The notes beneath the pieces are model-generated. The model was given only the letters and a program-made list of their open reading frames with translations, was not told where the DNA came from and did not search any database. Positions 27,152-35,957 of a DNA stretch of 64,000 nt are shown here, piece by piece. Position numbers and translations under genes: made by a program. The DNA comes from Gemmatimonadota bacterium (lineage in GTDB: Bacteria > Gemmatimonadota > Gemmatimonadetes > Longimicrobiales > Gaopeijiaceae). Location: the NCBI GenBank assembly GCA_009692205.1, contig SHZR01000008.1:34012-98011 (forward strand), read 5' to 3'. Within the stretch, counting starts at the first letter, position 1, and every line of letters begins with the position of its first letter.

Positions 27152-28327
27152 ATGAGGCGCTCCGTACGCAGGTCCGTCCGTACTCACGCGGGCTCTCGTC
27201 TCGCGGGCCCGGCGCTCGCAGCCCTGCTCGCGGCGGCTCTCGTGGCGCCGACCCGGGGGCTGCTCGCCCAGGGCACGCCGCTCACGGTCGACCACTACGT
27301 GCCGGTCGTGTCCAAGGCGCCCTCGATGGAGGGTCAACTCGCTCAGATCTACGTGCGGGAGCGCGTGCTGGCGGGAACCGCGCTCCGGTCTCGCGGCTTG
27401 GAAGGCCGCGTCGTGGTCTTCGTGCACGGAGCGGGAACGCCGGCCGAGGTCTCCTTCGACCCGCCTGGCGCGAGCTGGATGCAATTCCTCGCCGAGGCGG
27501 GCTACGACGTGTTCTCCATGGACATGACCGGATACGGTCGCTCGACCCGACCGCCTGCGATGAACGACCCGTGCAACCTGTCCGCGACCCAGCAGGCCGA
27601 GTTCGTGCCGACGCTCATCCCGGCGACGTGCGCTCCGACCTACGGCTTCGCCGCGACCACCATCGAGTCGGACTGGCACGATCTCGACGCGGTGGTCGAG
27701 TACGTGCGCGAGCTCCGCGGTGTCGAGCGCGTGCACCTGGCCGCGTGGTCGCTCGGCGGTCCGCGCGCCGGCGGCTACGCCGCGCGGCACCCGGAGAAGA
27801 TCGCGAGCGCGATCCTGCTCTCGCCGGCGTACGGCCGCACGCGCTCGGCGGCTCCGCCCGCGCGCATCCCCGCGCCGGGATCCGCGATGACGAAGCAATC
27901 ACGCGCGGACTTCGTCGCGCTCTGGGACCGTCAGGCTCCGTGCTCTGGCCAGGTCGAGCCCCGCGTGAGGGAGTCCGTGTGGACCGCCATGCTCGAGTCC
28001 GACCCCGTCGGAGCAACCTGGGGTACGGGCGTGCGAAGGGCCCCGAACGTGACCACGTGGGGCTGGTCCCGAGACGAGGTCGCCCGCCAGCAGACGCCCA
28101 TGCTCCTCATCGCCCCTGCGACCGACGGACAGGTCAACCCCGAGCGCGTGAGAGAGCTCTACCAGGACCTCGGCTCGACCAAGAAGGTGCTCATCGACCT
28201 CGCGTGCTCCTCTCACAACGCCATGTGGGAGTCGAACCGAATGCTCCTCTACGAGGCATCGCTCGAGTGGCTGCGGGACGGCAAAGTGGAGGGCCTGGAG
28301 ACGGGCGAGGTGCGGCTAGGGTACTGA
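27152..28327 (+). CDS. Secreted alpha/beta hydrolase
   Basis: The 391-residue exported protein (signal peptide over residues 18-40, ending LLAQG) has an oxyanion motif VFVHGAG (88-94), the loop MDMTGYGRSTRP and a nucleophile elbow AWSLGG. A late His in SSHNAMWE (near residue 354) and a preceding APATDGQV acid complete the triad. Lid-like insertions contain four cysteines. The family includes lipases and haloalkane-dehalogenase relatives; the substrate is unknown. GAGG lies 6 bases before the ATG. Confidence 0.9.
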   Translation: MRRSVRRSVRTHAGSRLAGPALAALLAAALVAPTRGLLAQGTPLTVDHYVPVVSKAPSMEGQLAQIYVRERVLAGTALRSRGLEGRVVVFVHGAGTPAEVSFDPPGASWMQFLAEAGYDVFSMDMTGYGRSTRPPAMNDPCNLSATQQAEFVPTLIPATCAPTYGFAATTIESDWHDLDAVVEYVRELRGVERVHLAAWSLGGPRAGGYAARHPEKIASAILLSPAYGRTRSAAPPARIPAPGSAMTKQSRADFVALWDRQAPCSGQVEPRVRESVWTAMLESDPVGATWGTGVRRAPNVTTWGWSRDEVARQQTPMLLIAPATDGQVNPERVRELYQDLGSTKKVLIDLACSSHNAMWESNRMLLYEASLEWLRDGKVEGLETGEVRLGY

Positions 28328-28363
28328 GGCGCACGAGGGCTCGCTCCCTTCCTAGTGCATCCC

Positions 28364-28813
28364 ATGAATCACGTTCCCCGCGTTCTGTTGGTCAGCTTGT
28401 TCGCCGCGGCTTGCGGCGGATCGACCGAGGATGCCGCGCCGGAGAGCGCGCCCCAAAGCACATCGGCACCTCCCGTGGCGACAGTCACCATCGTCAGCCC
28501 CATCGAAGGATCCTTCCAAGAGGAGACGAACGTCGTCGTGGTGCTGCGCTCGACCGTGCTGATCGTGCCAGCGGGCGACATGACGCCGGGCACCGGGCAC
28601 CACCACCTCTACCTGGACGCGGACCTGGGCGACCCGACCGTGCCCGTTCCGGCGGATCCGGGCCGGATCGTCCATCTCGGGGACGGCTCGAACACCTATA
28701 CCTTCGAGAACGTCAGGTCGGGCGGGCATCGCCTGATCGCCATCGTGGCGGACGGGGCGCACATCCCCCTGCAACCGCTCGTCGCAGACACCGTGGAATT
28801 CGTGGTCGAGTAG
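28364..28813 (+). CDS. DUF4399 lipoprotein
   Basis: The 149-residue product has a lipoprotein signal (LLVSLFAAAC, Cys near 16). The mature domain contains GTGHHHLYLDADL, a PVPADPGRIVHLGDGSNTY stretch and a closing HIPLQPL, which match DUF4399, a small secreted beta-sandwich family of unknown function. ATG 28364 is used because it places the signal correctly; GTG 28355 is also in frame. Confidence 0.85.
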   Translation: MNHVPRVLLVSLFAAACGGSTEDAAPESAPQSTSAPPVATVTIVSPIEGSFQEETNVVVVLRSTVLIVPAGDMTPGTGHHHLYLDADLGDPTVPVPADPGRIVHLGDGSNTYTFENVRSGGHRLIAIVADGAHIPLQPLVADTVEFVVE

Positions 28814-28894
28814 CTCCGAGGTGTGTTCTCGGGGCTCGCGCCCCTACCTTGGCGGAGGCCGCAGTCTCAATCTCGGCGCGCGGGAGTTACTCCC

Positions 28895-29353
28895 ATGGAT
28901 CGCACGCTGTTCGCGGAGTCGGGCATCTTCATGGACCTCGACGATGACGAGATCGAGGGCGTGGGAGAGATCTGCGAAGTCGTCGAGTTGAAAGCCGGTG
29001 AGCACGTCTTCCGAGAGGGAGACGAGGGCGATCGGCTCTACATCATCGAGAAGGGGGAGATTCGCCTCTCGCGCAACATCCCCGGCGTGGGGGAGGAAGC
29101 GATTACCGTGCTCAGGCGCGGCGCGTGTTTCGGCGAGATGTCCGTGCTCGACTACTCGACCCGCTCCACGGACGCGATCGTGCACTCGCGTTGCACCATG
29201 GTGACCATTTCGCGCGAAGATTTTCTGGAGCTCGTCAATTCCGACCGCGAGCTGGGGCACAAAGTGCTCTGGTCCATCGTGCGCCTGCTCTGCGCGCGAC
29301 TTCGGATGACGAACGAATCGCTGCGCTCCCTCATGGTAATGGCGATGTTTTGA
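28895..29353 (+). CDS. Cyclic-nucleotide-binding domain protein
   Basis: The 152-residue protein is one CRP/FNR-type cNMP-binding beta-barrel (residues 10-125) with a C-terminal helix but no helix-turn-helix or channel domain. The phosphate-binding cassette CFGEMSVLDYSTRST keeps the ribose-contacting Glu (E81) and the phosphate-binding Arg (R90). It could be a stand-alone cAMP/c-di-GMP sensor or a regulatory subunit. GGGAG, 9 bases before the ATG, can pair with CTCCC at 28890-28894 in a 5-bp hairpin. It precedes the TPR-protein gene by 59 bases. Confidence 0.88.
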   Translation: MDRTLFAESGIFMDLDDDEIEGVGEICEVVELKAGEHVFREGDEGDRLYIIEKGEIRLSRNIPGVGEEAITVLRRGACFGEMSVLDYSTRSTDAIVHSRCTMVTISREDFLELVNSDRELGHKVLWSIVRLLCARLRMTNESLRSLMVMAMF

Positions 29354-29412
29354 CGGCCCCCAGCAGGGTCCCTAAGCTTGATCAGGATAGGAAGTCAACA
29401 ACGGAGCGAACA

Positions 29413-31035
29413 ATGAACGACTCGCGCAGGGTACTCTTGGTCCTGGCGGCCATGGCTGCCGCCCCGTCAGCGCTCGCCGCCCAAGACGACCACGTCCACG
29501 GCGCGCCTGTAGCGGGGGCGGTCGTGACGCCAGAAGTGCCGCTCCTGACTGCCGTCCTCGGCGACTTCTCCCGACCTGTCGACACCGACGTGCGCCTGGC
29601 GCAGTCGTACTTCGATCAGGGCATGCAGATGGTGTACGCCTTCACCTATCCAGTGGCCATTCGCTCGTTCGAGGAGGCGCAGCGCCAGGATCCGAACTGC
29701 GCCATGTGCGCCTGGGGCGAGGCGCAGGCCCGCGGGCCCTTCCTCAACAGCCGGATGACGAACGCGAACGCCGGCCCCGCGTACGAGGCCGCGCAGAAGG
29801 CCCTGTCGTTGATCGACCGGACCGACAGCCCCGTCGAGAAGGCGCTCATCCGCGCGATGTCCATCCGGTACGCGGAGGAGCACGATCAGGAGTTCCGAGC
29901 GGAGCTCGACAGCGCCTACAGCCAGGCGATGTCGGAGGTCTACCGTGCGTATCCGAATGATCTGGACGTCGGGGCGCTCTACGCAGAGTCGCTGATGCTG
30001 CTGAACACGGAGCGGGCGTTCTATCGGACGACCGACCCGTTCGTCCAGAGCTTCCACACCGTGCTCCAGGATGTCCTGGCCAAGGATATCAACCACCTCG
30101 GGGCCTGCCACCTGTTCATCCACGCGACCGAAGCGACGGACATCGCCTTCAAGGCAGAGGACTGCGCGGACCGGCTCATGACCGCCGTGCCGGGGGCCAG
30201 TCACCTCAACCACATGCCGTCGCACACCTACAACGTGATCGGACGGTGGGGGAAAGCCGTGCGCGCGAACGCACTGGCGTGGCGCTCCGACGAAAAGACT
30301 GCCTTCGGTGAGGGAGTCTCGTACGCGGGCACACACAACCTCCACATGCTCTTCTACGCCGGATCGATGGATGGTCAGGGTCAGGTCTCGGCGGCCGCGG
30401 CGGAAGAGTACGCGCGGCAAGTGAACGGTGGTGTGTTCTACCATTCTCTGGTGCTGTTCCGCTTCGGCGAATTCCAGAAGGTCCTCGCCCTGACCGAGAC
30501 GCCCGAGCAGCCCATCCCGCTCGGCCTCTGGGAATTCTCGCGAGGCTACGCGCACCTGCGCACGGGCTCACCCGACAGCGCCGCCGTCTACCTGGCGCGG
30601 GTCGACGAGCTGGCGAGCACGACGCCGGACTCCATCAAGATGCGCAACCACACCGCCCGCCAGCTGCACGGCATCACGGGGGACATCCTGCGGGGCGAGA
30701 TCCTGCGCTCCGAGGGCAAGCTGGACGAGGCGATCACGGTGTTCGAGCGGTCTGTGGAGACGCACGACGGCCTCCGCTACGACGAGCCCGAGCCGCTCAA
30801 CTTCTCGCCGCGGCATTGGCTCGGGGCGGCCCTCCTCGAGGCTGAGCGCTACGCGGATGCCGAGCGTGTCTACCAGGCCGCGCTCGAGCAGCACCCGGAC
30901 AACGGCTGGTCCTACTTCGGGCTCGAGAAGGCTCTGCGAGCGCAGGGGAAGAACGCCGAGGCCGATGCGGCAAAGGCGAACTTCGATCGCGTGTGGTCAC
31001 GCTCCGACGTCTTCATCACTTCATCGCGGTTCTGA
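29413..31035 (+). CDS. Secreted TPR-repeat protein
   Basis: The 540-residue protein has a signal peptide (ending ALAAQ) followed by tetratricopeptide-like helical repeats (SYFDQGMQMVYAFTYPVAIRSFEEAQRQDPNCAMCAWGEA near residues 55-95; another set at 440-520 including ALLEAERYADAERVYQAALEQHPDNGWSYFGL). A cysteine pair (CAMCAWG) and the central HLFIHATEA / NHMPSHTYNVIGRW histidine-rich segments are typical of a family in environmental bacteria, often encoded near cytochromes. The function is unknown; metal or haem handling is a guess. GGAG precedes the ATG by 7 bases. A cytochrome c gene follows 25 bases later. Confidence 0.88.
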   Translation: MNDSRRVLLVLAAMAAAPSALAAQDDHVHGAPVAGAVVTPEVPLLTAVLGDFSRPVDTDVRLAQSYFDQGMQMVYAFTYPVAIRSFEEAQRQDPNCAMCAWGEAQARGPFLNSRMTNANAGPAYEAAQKALSLIDRTDSPVEKALIRAMSIRYAEEHDQEFRAELDSAYSQAMSEVYRAYPNDLDVGALYAESLMLLNTERAFYRTTDPFVQSFHTVLQDVLAKDINHLGACHLFIHATEATDIAFKAEDCADRLMTAVPGASHLNHMPSHTYNVIGRWGKAVRANALAWRSDEKTAFGEGVSYAGTHNLHMLFYAGSMDGQGQVSAAAAEEYARQVNGGVFYHSLVLFRFGEFQKVLALTETPEQPIPLGLWEFSRGYAHLRTGSPDSAAVYLARVDELASTTPDSIKMRNHTARQLHGITGDILRGEILRSEGKLDEAITVFERSVETHDGLRYDEPEPLNFSPRHWLGAALLEAERYADAERVYQAALEQHPDNGWSYFGLEKALRAQGKNAEADAAKANFDRVWSRSDVFITSSRF

Positions 31036-31037
31036 TC

Positions 31038-31056
31038 GCCGGCGCCGGACGCCGGC
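31038..31056 (+). terminator. 7-bp hairpin between TPR and cytochrome genes
   Basis: GCCGGCG (31038-31044) pairs with CGCCGGC (31050-31056) around a 5-base loop, right after the TPR stop and 4 bases before the cytochrome ATG. It may be an attenuator or may limit ribosome access. Confidence 0.35.
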
Positions 31057-31060
31057 TGCG

Positions 31061-31510
31061 ATGAGGACGGAACGGCGGAGGAGCCGGGGGCACGCGAGTG
31101 CCGCCCGGCTCTTCTTCTTGGGGGGGCTGGCCGGGTGCGCGTCGGCGGTCCCGGAGGCGCCCGCGCCGTCCCCCGCTGGGCCGGCCCAGACCGCTTCCGC
31201 CGAGCCCGCAGCCGCGTACTTCACGGCTGAGCAGGCGACCCGCGGCCAGCGGGTCTTCACCTCGATCTGCTCCACCTGTCACGGACGCAACGAGTTCACC
31301 GGCCCGATCTTCGCCATGACGTGGAGGGCCGACCCCCTCGGAAACCTGTTTCAGCATATCAGCACCGCGATGCCGCAGGACCGGCCGGGGAGCCTTTCCG
31401 CCCAGCAGTACGCCGACGTCCTGTCGTACATCCTCCAGCTCAACGGCGGTACGGCCGGCGACCGGGAGCTGCCGCCGGACGAGGAGCTGCTGGGTAGGAT
31501 GCGGTGGTGA
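31061..31510 (+). CDS. Monohaem c-type cytochrome lipoprotein
   Basis: The 149-residue exported electron carrier has a lipobox (FFLGGLAGC, Cys near 26), a Pro/Ala linker, and one haem-binding CSTCH (near residue 70). The axial methionine is probably in STAMPQDRPG, and the C-terminal helix is QQYADVLSYILQLNGG, all standard for class I cytochrome c. It follows the TPR gene closely and likely shares its transcript. The redox partner is unknown. Confidence 0.92.
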   Translation: MRTERRRSRGHASAARLFFLGGLAGCASAVPEAPAPSPAGPAQTASAEPAAAYFTAEQATRGQRVFTSICSTCHGRNEFTGPIFAMTWRADPLGNLFQHISTAMPQDRPGSLSAQQYADVLSYILQLNGGTAGDRELPPDEELLGRMRW

Positions 31511-31520
31511 GGTCGCCGAG

Positions 31521-32270
31521 CTAAGGCTCGCTCGACAACCATTGGGCGATCATCCAGTTCCCGGCCGCACGAAGCGCCGGCACGTAGGCCCCCATCATGT
31601 AGTGACTGAGCCCCGGGACCACCCTCATCTCGACCGGATGACCGCGCCCGGCGAGCACCCGATAGGCGTCCTCGGCCGGACCGAACGGAACCACCTCGTC
31701 GTCCGGGCTGTGGATCAGATAGAGGGGCGTTGCCATGCTCGCGACCTCCTCCTCGCCGGGGGACCCCGCCATGACGATGGCACCGGTGAAGAGCTCGGGA
31801 TGGCGCGCGGCCATGTACCACGTCCCCCGGCCACCCATGCTGAACCCGGTGACGAGCACCCGCTCCGGGTCGATCGCGTGCTCATCGAGGACGTGCTCGA
31901 CAAGAGCGAGAAGCGCGCTCTCGGAACGTGGCGTCGCCCAGCTCCGGTCGGGGACGTCGGGCGCCACGATCACAGCGCCCCAGGAGCGCAGCGCGGGCTC
32001 CACGATGGACTGCATGAACGAGCTGCCGTAGTACTCCGCACGCCCTCCCGGATGCAGCACGAGCACCAGTGGACGCGGGTCGCCGGCTGAGCCAGGATAC
32101 CCGTCCGGCACCGAGATGGCGTAGCGCATGACGGAGCCGTCGGTGAACTCGAGCGCGGTCTCGGTCACGCGCGGAGAAGCCGTGACCTGGGCCCCCAGGG
32201 ACTGCGAACCGGCGACTAGGAGGAGCGCCGCGTGCACGAGGCGGCGAGCGCTGGCAGCCGGGAGCGACAT
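31521..32270 (-). CDS. Secreted esterase/PHB-depolymerase-like hydrolase
   Basis: The 249-residue exported alpha/beta hydrolase (signal peptide over residues 6-27, ending LGAQV) has LVLHPGG at the oxyanion hole, GFSMGG as the nucleophile elbow, HSPDDEVVP as the acid and GLSHYMMG as the His, in the order seen in the PHB-depolymerase/carboxylesterase group. ATG 32270 is chosen as the start of the signal peptide; the open frame upstream overlaps the lipocalin gene. It converges on the cytochrome gene with 10 bases between. Confidence 0.88.
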   Translation of the reverse strand: MSLPAASARRLVHAALLLVAGSQSLGAQVTASPRVTETALEFTDGSVMRYAISVPDGYPGSAGDPRPLVLVLHPGGRAEYYGSSFMQSIVEPALRSWGAVIVAPDVPDRSWATPRSESALLALVEHVLDEHAIDPERVLVTGFSMGGRGTWYMAARHPELFTGAIVMAGSPGEEEVASMATPLYLIHSPDDEVVPFGPAEDAYRVLAGRGHPVEMRVVPGLSHYMMGAYVPALRAAGNWMIAQWLSSEP

Positions 32271-32293
32271 GCGGCGAGGTCTCGAGAGCTCGC

Positions 32294-32770
32294 TTAGCGC
32301 GCGCGGACGTACTTGACGGTCGTCGGGCTTCGCACGGGACCCGCCTCCGTTCTCGTCGTCGTCGTCCACAGGGTATCAGCACTCAGACGAAAGGTGTACT
32401 CGTTGAACGCGCCCGGCGCCATCGCCTCGGGGCTCTTCGCCACGATCGGGCGCCTCGTCATGATGCTACCCGACACCTCGAACGTCCCCGCGTTCGCGGT
32501 GAACGGATTCCACGCGGTGGCCAGCACCTCCGCGGTCACGGCCCCCGGTGGCAGGTCGGGACGAGGCCCCTCGCTCGTGACGAACGTGTAGCTGTAGTGC
32601 CTGCCCGAGAAGAGCAAGAGACCGGGCTGGGGCGACGCGAGAACCTGGGCGCCGCTCGTCACTTCGATGACCCGCCACACACCCTCGAGGCCCTGCGGGG
32701 CCGACTGACCATCGAGCCCCGCGGGGGCCAACAGCACGGCCACTCCCACGGCGAGCGCGGCACCCCTCAT
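32294..32770 (-). CDS. Lipocalin-like domain protein, secreted
   Basis: The 158-residue product has a signal peptide (ending LDGQS) and a mature domain starting GLEGVWRVIEVTSG, with LLFSGRHYSYTFV, AWNPFTANAGTFEVSGS and LSADTLWTTTTR. This is the pattern of small lipocalin-like proteins that adopt an 8-10-strand barrel. The ligand is unknown. GGAGG lies 5 bases before the ATG. The hydrolase gene starts 23 bases after its stop, so the two form an operon. Confidence 0.85.
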   Translation of the reverse strand: MRGAALAVGVAVLLAPAGLDGQSAPQGLEGVWRVIEVTSGAQVLASPQPGLLLFSGRHYSYTFVTSEGPRPDLPPGAVTAEVLATAWNPFTANAGTFEVSGSIMTRRPIVAKSPEAMAPGAFNEYTFRLSADTLWTTTTRTEAGPVRSPTTVKYVRAR

Positions 32771-32922
32771 CCCGTCCTCCTGGTTGCCCGTCGAGGCGTA
32801 TCTGGCGGCGCATCATGCCCGACCAGCCGGTGCCCCGCAAGGCAGAGCGATCGATCCGACCTCGTCGGCCTGCGACGCGGGCTACCTTAAGCGCTCGGCC
32901 CCTCTCGAGTGTCCCGGGTGAC

Positions 32923-34191
32923 ATGACCAAGACCGCCATGGCCTTCGCGGCCGCGATGCTGCTCGCCGCCGGCAACGCCCAGGCGCAGGAAGTCGATGGC
33001 GTCCCGCGCGTCTTCCTCGACTGCCGAAGCCAAGACTGCGACCAGACGTACTACCGCACCGAGATCGACTGGGTCTCCTGGGTGCGCGACCAGGCCGACG
33101 CCGACGTGTACATCATCCTGACCAGCCAGCAGACCGGCGGCGGCGGGAGGGAGTACCTGCTCGACCTCGAGGGGCGAGGCACCAACACCGACTTCGCTCT
33201 CGGTGCGCGGTACCGAACCGTCGCCACCGACACTGAGCGTGAGCGGCTCGACGGGATTGCGCTCACGCTCGGCCTCGCGCTCGCGCAGTTCGCGACGCAG
33301 GCTGGGTTCAGAGACATCATCGCCCTCCAGGGCACGAGGTCCGATGAAGAGGGAACTGGGGACGCGGGTGGTGGGCTCGTGTCGGCCGAGCAGGTCGATG
33401 ATCCCTGGAACCTCTGGACGTTCAGAATCAACGCCAACGGAAACTACGAGGGGCAGTCGAGTCGCGAGGAGTGGCGGCTCAGCACCGGTCTCAACGTCGA
33501 TCGCGTCACGCCGACCTGGAAGCAGAGTTACTCAGGGAATTTCAACCGCCGTTCCCAGACGATCGAGTTCGACAACCGCCCGGCCTTCGAGGACGACCGC
33601 CACGACTGGGGGGTCAACTGGCGGGTCGCCTACTCACTCGCGGAGCACTTCTCGCTCGGCGTGAGCGGCAACGTGGGCCGCAACACCCAGAACAACCAAG
33701 ACATTTGGGGCCAGTTCAATCCGGCTGCGGAGTACAGCTTCTTCCCGTATGAGGAGGCGACCCGGCGATCCCTGACCGCGTTCTACGAGATCGGGCCGGT
33801 CTACCGGCACTACTTCGAGCGGACGCTCTTCGACGAGACGGCGGAGCTACGCGCGGAACAGGCGCTGACCCTGTCGTTCTCGCAGCGGCAGCCCTGGGGT
33901 ACCGCTGGTGTGAACCTCCGAGGCTCGACCTATCTGCACGACCTGGGGACGAACAACGTCCAGCTCGACGGCGACCTGAGTTTCAGGATCGTGCGCGGCC
34001 TCGACCTGAACGTGGGCGCGTCATACGAGCGGGTCCGCGACCAGATCTATCTGCGCGGCGGCAACCTCACCGACGAGGAGCGTCTGCTGAGGCTCCAGCA
34101 GGAGCTGACCGAGTATCGCGTGGAACTGGATTTCGGCCTCACCTATCGGTTCGGTTCGCCGTTCAACAACGTGGTGAACAACCGGATGTAG
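32923..34191 (+). CDS. Outer-membrane beta-barrel protein
   Basis: The 422-residue protein has a signal peptide (ending GNAQAQ) and, after an N-terminal region with two cysteines (CRSQDC), a series of alternating polar/aromatic strands (LWTFRINANGNYEG, KQSYSGNFNRRSQTIEF, WGVNWRVAYSLAEHFSLGVSGNVGRN, AEYSFFPYEEA, LTAFYEIGPVYRHY), consistent with a barrel of about 12-16 strands. The last strand ends with LTYRFGSPFNNVVNNRM rather than a terminal Phe. Homologues occur in Gemmatimonadetes and Bacteroidetes, to my recollection without known function. It is convergent with the CDP-alcohol transferase gene (6 bases). Confidence 0.8.
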   Translation: MTKTAMAFAAAMLLAAGNAQAQEVDGVPRVFLDCRSQDCDQTYYRTEIDWVSWVRDQADADVYIILTSQQTGGGGREYLLDLEGRGTNTDFALGARYRTVATDTERERLDGIALTLGLALAQFATQAGFRDIIALQGTRSDEEGTGDAGGGLVSAEQVDDPWNLWTFRINANGNYEGQSSREEWRLSTGLNVDRVTPTWKQSYSGNFNRRSQTIEFDNRPAFEDDRHDWGVNWRVAYSLAEHFSLGVSGNVGRNTQNNQDIWGQFNPAAEYSFFPYEEATRRSLTAFYEIGPVYRHYFERTLFDETAELRAEQALTLSFSQRQPWGTAGVNLRGSTYLHDLGTNNVQLDGDLSFRIVRGLDLNVGASYERVRDQIYLRGGNLTDEERLLRLQQELTEYRVELDFGLTYRFGSPFNNVVNNRM

Positions 34192-34197
34192 GTCGGC

Positions 34198-34944
34198 TCA
34201 GTTCCGCAGAGCCCAACGCACGTCGACCGCAAACGAGTAACCGAGCGCGGCCAGACCCGCGGCCGTGACCGCCACCGCCATCCACCCGGGGATGATCGGC
34301 CCTAGGGCCACGAGCAGCACGACGCCCTGGATCACGCAGACGACCTTCCTGCGGAGGCTCGGCGGAAGCTCCGCGCCGAGCGCCGGCCACACCCAGCTCG
34401 CAGCCACGAACGCGTAGCGCATGAGCCCGATGAGCAGGACCCAGGGTCCGACCCTGCCGCTGCGCCATACGAGCACCGAAAGCGCCATGATGAGCGCGGC
34501 GTCGAGCTCCATGTCGAACCGCGCCCCGAAGGGAGTCTGACTCCCGGTGCGCCGCGCGACCCGACCGTCGAGGCCGTCGAGGGCCAGCACGACCGTCGCG
34601 AGCGCAATGACCCACCACTGGCCCGTCACTCCGAGCGCTCCGGGCTGGACCGAGAGCGCGAAGACGGGAATGGCAACCACCGCCCGCCCCAGCGTCACAC
34701 GGTTGGCGGGACCGAGGCCGGATCCCGGAAGGTCCGCCGGAACGGTCCGGAGAATCAGGGCCGCCAGGAATCCGTACCCCACGATCCCGATCAGCGGGTA
34801 GCTGGCAGGTAGGCCCAAGAGCCACCAGCTTGCACCCACCGCTCCGAGCGCGGGAGCCAGGGCGAACCGGAGGTCACGCAGGGCTCCGCGCCCCCCGGCT
34901 GCGCCGCGCGCTCGGCCGCTGCGTTGCTGATCGACTATCGCCAT
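34198..34944 (-). CDS. CDP-alcohol phosphatidyltransferase
   Basis: The integral-membrane enzyme (about 248 residues) carries the complete family signature D-x2-D-G-x2-A-R-x8-G-x3-D-x3-D in LDGLDGRVARR...GARFDMELD, so it should bind CDP-linked substrates and magnesium. Six to seven hydrophobic segments surround it. It moves a phosphoalcohol from CDP-diacylglycerol or CDP-alcohol; the acceptor is unknown. Starts at 34968, 34962 and 34944 are all possible, none with a ribosome site. It is head-to-head with the dehydrogenase that opens the pterin/glycan cluster, and the two start codons overlap, so both probably belong to that system. Confidence 0.9.
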   Translation of the reverse strand: MAIVDQQRSGRARGAAGGRGALRDLRFALAPALGAVGASWWLLGLPASYPLIGIVGYGFLAALILRTVPADLPGSGLGPANRVTLGRAVVAIPVFALSVQPGALGVTGQWWVIALATVVLALDGLDGRVARRTGSQTPFGARFDMELDAALIMALSVLVWRSGRVGPWVLLIGLMRYAFVAASWVWPALGAELPPSLRRKVVCVIQGVVLLVALGPIIPGWMAVAVTAAGLAALGYSFAVDVRWALRN

Positions 34945-35956
34945 GGAGTTCACGTTGGACATCGCCATCGCCCGACAGTTCTGGATCCGGTCGCCGGGTG
35001 TAGGAGAGATCGTCGCGGCCGACCTTCCTCCACGGCAAGAGGGCGAGGTCCTCGTGCGGGCGATCTACAGCGGCATCAGCCGCGGAACCGAGTCCCTCGT
35101 CTTCCGGGGCGAGGTGCCTGTTTCCCAGCACGACGCGATGCGGGCGCCGTTCCAGGATGGCCATTTCCCGGGCCCGGTGAAGTACGGGTATTCGAGCGTC
35201 GGCGAGGTGCTCGAAGGTCCGGACGGGCTCGCGGGAAGCACGGTTTTCTGCCTCCATCCGCATCAGGACCTCTACTGCGTGCCGGCGAGCGCCGTGACGC
35301 CGCTGCCGCCCGGACTGCCGGCGGGACGCGCGGTGCTCGCGGCCAACGCGGAGACCGCGCTGAACGCGGTGTGGGACGCGCGGCCCGGCCCCGGCGATCA
35401 GATCGTCGTGATCGGCGCCGGCGTCGTGGGGCTCCTCGTGGCCTGGCTCTGCGATCAGATCCACGGAACGGAGGTGCTCGCCGTCGACGTGGATCCGAGC
35501 CGCGCCGGTGCCGCCGCGTCGCTCGGCCTGTCGTTCACGACCGACGCGCCCATCGGTGCGGACGCGGACCTGGTCGTGCACGCGAGCGGCAGCGAGGCAG
35601 GGCTTCGCACCGCCCTCCTGGTCGCGGGCATGGAGGCGACCATCCTCGAGTTGAGCTGGTACGGCAACCGGTCCGTGTCGCTACCGCTCGGCGAGGCCTT
35701 CCATTCGCGGCGCCTGACGCTGAAGAGCAGCCAGGTCGGTCAGATTCCCGCCGATCGAGTCGCCCGGTGGGATTATCGCCGGCGCATGCAGGCCGCGCTC
35801 GAGCTTCTGCTCGATCCGCGCCTCGACGCTCTGATCAGCGGGGAGAGCGACTTCGGCGACCTGCCGCGCACGATGGAGAGGCTGAGCCGCGAGCCGACCG
35901 GTGTACTGTGCCACCGCATTCGCTATCCACACCCATCCCCTTCCCCACGAGTCTGA
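34943..35956 (+). CDS. MDR-family (BchC-like) dehydrogenase without zinc ligands
   Basis: The 337-residue medium-chain dehydrogenase has a Rossmann motif [16 protein letters not shown] (residues ~153-168) and an adjacent acidic residue in LAVDVD. The catalytic-zinc cysteine is absent: the position reads [17 protein letters not shown], as in the bacteriochlorophyllide-dehydrogenase-like clade. A TTG at 34955, with GGAG 6 bases upstream, may be the real start; ATG 34943 has none. It is the first gene of the rightward cluster operon and precedes the PTPS homologue by 1 base. Substrate unknown; an oxidation or reduction on a pterin side chain or sugar is inferred. Confidence 0.88.
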   Translation: MEFTLDIAIARQFWIRSPGVGEIVAADLPPRQEGEVLVRAIYSGISRGTESLVFRGEVPVSQHDAMRAPFQDGHFPGPVKYGYSSVGEVLEGPDGLAGSTVFCLHPHQDLYCVPASAVTPLPPGLPAGRAVLAANAETALNAVWDARPGPGDQIVVIGAGVVGLLVAWLCDQIHGTEVLAVDVDPSRAGAAASLGLSFTTDAPIGADADLVVHASGSEAGLRTALLVAGMEATILELSWYGNRSVSLPLGEAFHSRRLTLKSSQVGQIPADRVARWDYRRRMQAALELLLDPRLDALISGESDFGDLPRTMERLSREPTGVLCHRIRYPHPSPSPRV

Positions 35957-35957
35957 G

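Noticed and set aside
28882..28894. Hairpin hiding the ribosome site of the cyclic-nucleotide-binding gene as a riboswitch
   Set aside because: The stem is only 5 bp with a 3-base loop and no larger conserved fold; chance occurrence is likely in this base composition.
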